From: Bradyrhizobium nitroreducens
Lineage (GTDB): Bacteria; Pseudomonadota; Alphaproteobacteria; Rhizobiales; Xanthobacteraceae
DNA: 36,673 bases
NCBI RefSeq assembly: GCF_002776695.1
Contig: NZ_LFJC01000003.1
Location: forward strand, 3,086,505-3,123,177
Direction: 5' to 3'
The notes beneath the pieces are model-generated. The model had not been told where the DNA came from. It did no database searches and saw nothing but the letters and a program-made list of their open reading frames with translations. Numbering within the stretch: position 1 is the first letter of the stretch; each line of letters starts with the position of its first letter. A program made the translations under genes and the position numbers. Positions 34,151 through 36,673 of this stretch are shown in pieces.

Positions 34151-34951
34151 TCAGCGCGACGCGACGCGCTTCCATCGCGCTTCGATGCGTGCCTTGATCT
34201 GGCTGATCTTGGCCTCGTGGGCGGCCCAATAGGCGCGGCTGGCGGCGGCGCTACCCTGACGATATCGGGCATAGACGGCTTTGGGCTGCAGCGCGATCCT
34301 CAGTACGCTCGCCCGTTTTGCTGGAGCCGCCGCGGGAGCGGTGGAGGTGGGGCGCGGCGCCGGCTCCGGAGCGGCCGCGACCTCCAGAGCCTTCGAGTTC
34401 ATGGCGGCAAGACGGTTACGGGCCCGGTTGCAATAGACCTGCGACCGCGCGGTCATGGCTTCTTCGCCGTGGCCAGCCCGGTATTTCATGAGGGCGCGGC
34501 AGATATCCCCGCCGGCGAGCCGCCAGGCCTGGCTGAGATAAAGCACCCCGTAATGGATGTTGATGTCGGGCTCGGCGAGTTCCGCTTCGCTCCCCCGGAA
34601 GCCCAGCATCGCCGCCGTCTCGGGCCGCACCTGCATCAGGCCGATCTCGCCGACGTTGCCGATGACAGCCGAATTGTAGCCGCTTTCGACGAAGACGACG
34701 GCTTCGGCGATATCGGCCGGTAGATTGGTGCGTGCGGTTTCGCGCTCGATGATCTTCCGGATCAAGGCCCGGGACGATGGCGTTTCGCCGGCGCCGAGTT
34801 CCGTGCCGCCGCCGGGGATCGCCGACGTCACGCGCGGCTCGTCCGGGGCGCTGTCTTCGGCATGGGCGCAGAGCGGCGCCGACAACAACAGGACGAGCGC
34901 CACGTGTCGCCACGTCGCGCCGAGGTAGAAGCCTGTCCGATCCCACAGCAT
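34151..34951 (-). CDS. Exported lytic transglycosylase (SLT-type)
   Basis: A 266-residue protein, ATG at 34951 (TTG at 34981 is the alternative). A signal peptide covers residues 1-31 (hydrophobic VALVLLLSAPLCAHA). The transglycosylase domain spans about 60-180: catalytic Glu89 in VVFVESGYNSAVIGN, GEIGLMQVRPETAAMLGF, DINIHYGVLYLS, and ALMKYRAGHGEEAM. This is the family I Slt layout that cleaves the MurNAc-GlcNAc bond with formation of 1,6-anhydro ends. The last 70 residues are Ala/Pro-rich then basic and helical, perhaps anchoring the protein to the envelope. It is convergent with the response regulator. Confidence 0.9.
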   Translation of the reverse strand: MLWDRTGFYLGATWRHVALVLLLSAPLCAHAEDSAPDEPRVTSAIPGGGTELGAGETPSSRALIRKIIERETARTNLPADIAEAVVFVESGYNSAVIGNVGEIGLMQVRPETAAMLGFRGSEAELAEPDINIHYGVLYLSQAWRLAGGDICRALMKYRAGHGEEAMTARSQVYCNRARNRLAAMNSKALEVAAAPEPAPRPTSTAPAAAPAKRASVLRIALQPKAVYARYRQGSAAASRAYWAAHEAKISQIKARIEARWKRVASR

Positions 34952-34993
34952 GCGTTCGTCATAGATCGCCCGAGTTAACAAACGGCTCCGCGG

Positions 34994-36130
34994 CTAGCGG
35001 GCGCGGGCGCTCTGATCGGTGGATGTCGCTTGCGAAGGCCCGGCGAGGCGGTCGTCGGTCGCATAGAGCGTGCAGGTCGGCGACCATTTCATGCAGGCCG
35101 CCAGTGAGTCGCGCTGGGCCTCGTCGGCCGTGACGCGTCCGGCGCGCCAGCCGTAGCCCCCGTTCGGCGACACCGCGAAAGCCTTGTGCGGCAGCGTGCT
35201 GGCGAGATAGCGCTCGAACTCGGCCCGCGCAGCCTCGTTGAGCTGGCGCGGCGGCGGCAGCGGATCGGGCAGACCCAGAAGGTCGCGGCCGATGAGGCCG
35301 CGCTCGCGCAGGAAGGCGTCGACATAGGGGGTCCATTGTGGACGGCTCGCCACCGAATAGAGGTAGTGGCCGTCGTCGCCGAAGGGCGGCGCCGCGATGA
35401 ATGTCGCGTTGCCGCCAGCGGCGCGAAACCCGTCATGGAGGCGGCGCGCGAGGTCGGGGCCGAAATACGAATCGTTGACCGCGTAGACCCACAGCGTCGG
35501 TACGCGCGAGGTCTTGCCGAAGGCGGCGAAGGCCTGCACAAGCCCCTCCGGATTGCAGACGACGTCGTCGTCGCGTGAGCCGCGGCCGCCGGCGAAATTG
35601 ATCGCAGCGACGAGACCGGGCGGGGCCTGCGCGGCGAGCGCGATCGTCGCGAGCCCGCCGGCAGAATGGCCGGCCGCGATCATGCCTGACGTCGTGACAT
35701 CGGCCCTTCGCGCCATCGCGTCGATCGCGGCGCGCAGATCGGCAACCGCGACCGCGGCCGCCGGCAAGTAGGCCGCGGTCGCGCAACCGCCGACGCTGTC
35801 GACGCGACCGCCGGGCGAGGTGCCGTAGCCGCGCCGCATCAGGATCAGCGCTGCAAAGCCGCGCCGGGCATATTCGAGCGCGATGCCGTAATATCGGTGC
35901 GCCGACATGGTGGCGCGGTCGTCGAAGCTGCGCGGCGAGCCGTGGCTGAGCAGCGCGAGCGGATAGCGCTTCACGCCCGCCGGGCGGACCAAAAGGGCTT
36001 CCAGTCCCTGCGGTCCGGCCTCCGCCATGGGGATGCGAAGGTCCTCGGTGTAGAACTGCGCGGCGCGCGCCGGTGCACCGGTCATGACGAGGCCGGCGAT
36101 CAGCAGAAGCAGCTTGCGCGAAAGAGCCAT
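34994..36130 (-). CDS. Secreted alpha/beta hydrolase (dienelactone-hydrolase-like) with a C-terminal extra domain
   Basis: A 378-residue exported protein, ATG at 36130. Signal peptide residues 1-23 (MALSRKLLLLIAGLVMTGAP). The hydrolase fold has LALLSHGSPRSFDDR, the nucleophile Ser156 in AAGHSAGGLA (GxSxG), an Asp in VYAVNDSYFGP and a His in GDDGHYLYSV as the probable triad. Residues about 305-370 form a small add-on (HKAFAVSPNGGYGWRAGRVT ... CMKWSPTCTLYATDDRLAG) with two cysteines that may pair; similar tails occur in other Bradyrhizobium secreted proteins to my knowledge. Substrate unknown: an ester- or amide-bond hydrolase. The open frame continues to 36268 but enters the repeat next to it. 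The ribosome-binding site is weak. Confidence 0.85.
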   Translation of the reverse strand: MALSRKLLLLIAGLVMTGAPARAAQFYTEDLRIPMAEAGPQGLEALLVRPAGVKRYPLALLSHGSPRSFDDRATMSAHRYYGIALEYARRGFAALILMRRGYGTSPGGRVDSVGGCATAAYLPAAAVAVADLRAAIDAMARRADVTTSGMIAAGHSAGGLATIALAAQAPPGLVAAINFAGGRGSRDDDVVCNPEGLVQAFAAFGKTSRVPTLWVYAVNDSYFGPDLARRLHDGFRAAGGNATFIAAPPFGDDGHYLYSVASRPQWTPYVDAFLRERGLIGRDLLGLPDPLPPPRQLNEAARAEFERYLASTLPHKAFAVSPNGGYGWRAGRVTADEAQRDSLAACMKWSPTCTLYATDDRLAGPSQATSTDQSARAR

Positions 36131-36214
36131 GGGACGATTCGAAGGGCCTCGATGGCGGGAAGCATAGCATGATCCAGTTACTTGGACCCTGACCTCGCAG
36201 CTGTCGCCGTCGTT

Positions 36215-36424
36215 GTCCTGGGGATGACGCAGGGTAAGCGCATATGGAGCGATCTCGCCTATGGCCATCCTTCGAGACGCCCGCCGTTGGCGGGCCCTCA
36301 GGATGAGGACTGAGTCCGTTGCAATTATTTCAACAGGCTCCGATGCCGCCTAGCCTCATCCTGAGGAGACCGCAAAGCGGTCGTCTCGAAGGACGAGGCG
36401 CGCGCCAACTCGTGCAAAGAGCCA
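36215..36424. repeat. Double-palindrome intergenic repeat, copy 2 (inverted)
   Basis: Hairpin unit B' at 36265-36308 (CCATCCTTCGAGACGCCCGC ... GCGGGCCCTCAGGATGAGG) and unit A' at 36354-36398 (CCTCATCCTGAGGAGACCGC, AAA, then GCGGTCGTCTCGAAGGACGA). It is the reverse complement of the copy at 32829-33075, but unit A' lacks the ~36-base internal hairpin present there. The two copies face each other 3.2 kb apart. Confidence 0.85.
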
Positions 36425-36439
36425 GATGCTTACCTGTGA

Positions 36440-36673
36440 AAGGACGGGTGGGCGTCGCCCTGTGTCGCCCTCTGTCAATCCACACGCGCAAAAATATTCC
36501 ACTTTACCGAAATTCGGTTTCGGCGTATGTCTCGCTCATCCCGGCTCATCCAAGAGGGGCGACTTGTGGTCGTCATGTTCGCGAGCCGGGCTTGCGGTGG
36601 ACGCGGCAGCGTCGGCACGAGAGGTGCGGGCAGGGCGGGTAGTCCCTGTGAGCCCGAGGCCGCGTGCGGACGA
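36440..36673. repeat. Probable start of a bradyrhizobial multicopy non-coding sequence (cut by window end)
   Basis: The text from about 36440 (GGACGGGTGGGCGTCGCCCT) through CTCATCCCGGCTCATCCAAG to the window end is not convincingly coding; the rightward frame 36319-36642 is Arg/Cys/Gly-rich with no ribosome-binding site. From memory the sequence resembles a GC-rich, stop-poor element found in many copies in Bradyrhizobium and Rhodopseudomonas genomes. This is recollection, not a search result. Confidence 0.4.

Noticed and set aside
36319..36642. Rightward 107-codon open frame at the window end
   Set aside because: It starts inside the repeat, has no ribosome-binding site, and its composition is Arg/Cys/Gly-rich.

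Overview
The window looks like a chromosomal segment of a Bradyrhizobium-type alphaproteobacterium (Nitrobacteraceae). This is inferred from the high GC content, the gene families and the style of the intergenic palindromes (CCTCATCCTGAGG type). No rRNA, tRNA, transposase or CRISPR was seen. The dominant content is a ~29 kb locus for a Wzx/Wzy-type secreted polysaccharide (about 2.5-29.5 kb), with ordinary chromosomal genes on both sides.

Left flank (1-1.94 kb): a small secreted protein, a possible one-helix membrane protein, a small unknown protein and a PPP-family phosphatase. Core locus: an initiating polyisoprenyl-phosphate sugar-1-phosphate transferase (2547-3977) and a small two-helix membrane protein (4020-4307). 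Next is a leftward pair, a Wzz/tyrosine autokinase (4707-6938) with a small secreted protein (6971-7537). A 607-bp divergent regulatory region separates this pair from a tight rightward operon of four genes (8145-12896): acyltransferase, Wzy-like polymerase, acyltransferase, acyltransferase. Then come a GT4 glycosyltransferase (leftward), a Wzx-like flippase and a pyruvyl-transferase-like gene (rightward), and a fourth acyltransferase (leftward).

From 18.5 to 29.5 kb everything reads leftward: a 1302-residue type-I-secreted glycoside-hydrolase-like protein carrying four 498-bp tandem repeats, a second flippase, a GT4 enzyme with a Cys cluster, a PslG-like secreted glycosidase translationally coupled to another GT4, and a fourth GT4. 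Together these could build, decorate (acyl and possibly pyruvyl groups), flip, polymerise, length-control and trim an exopolysaccharide. No Wza/OPX outer-membrane exporter and no nucleotide-sugar synthesis gene lies here, so those functions must be elsewhere.

Right flank (29.7-36.7 kb): a mutarotase-like protein, a metallo-beta-lactamase-fold hydrolase, a fifth acyltransferase, an orphan OmpR-type response regulator, a lytic transglycosylase and a secreted alpha/beta hydrolase. The last three lie between two inverted copies of a ~210-250 bp double-palindrome repeat. The window ends in what looks like the start of another bradyrhizobial multicopy non-coding sequence.

The most unusual items are the repeat-bearing RTX-type glycosidase and its pairing with a PslG-like glycosidase, the five acyltransferases, a shared TTTGYG/CRCAAA operator-like motif in several locus promoters, and the inverted repeats. 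All functional calls come from reading motifs by eye; no database search was possible.
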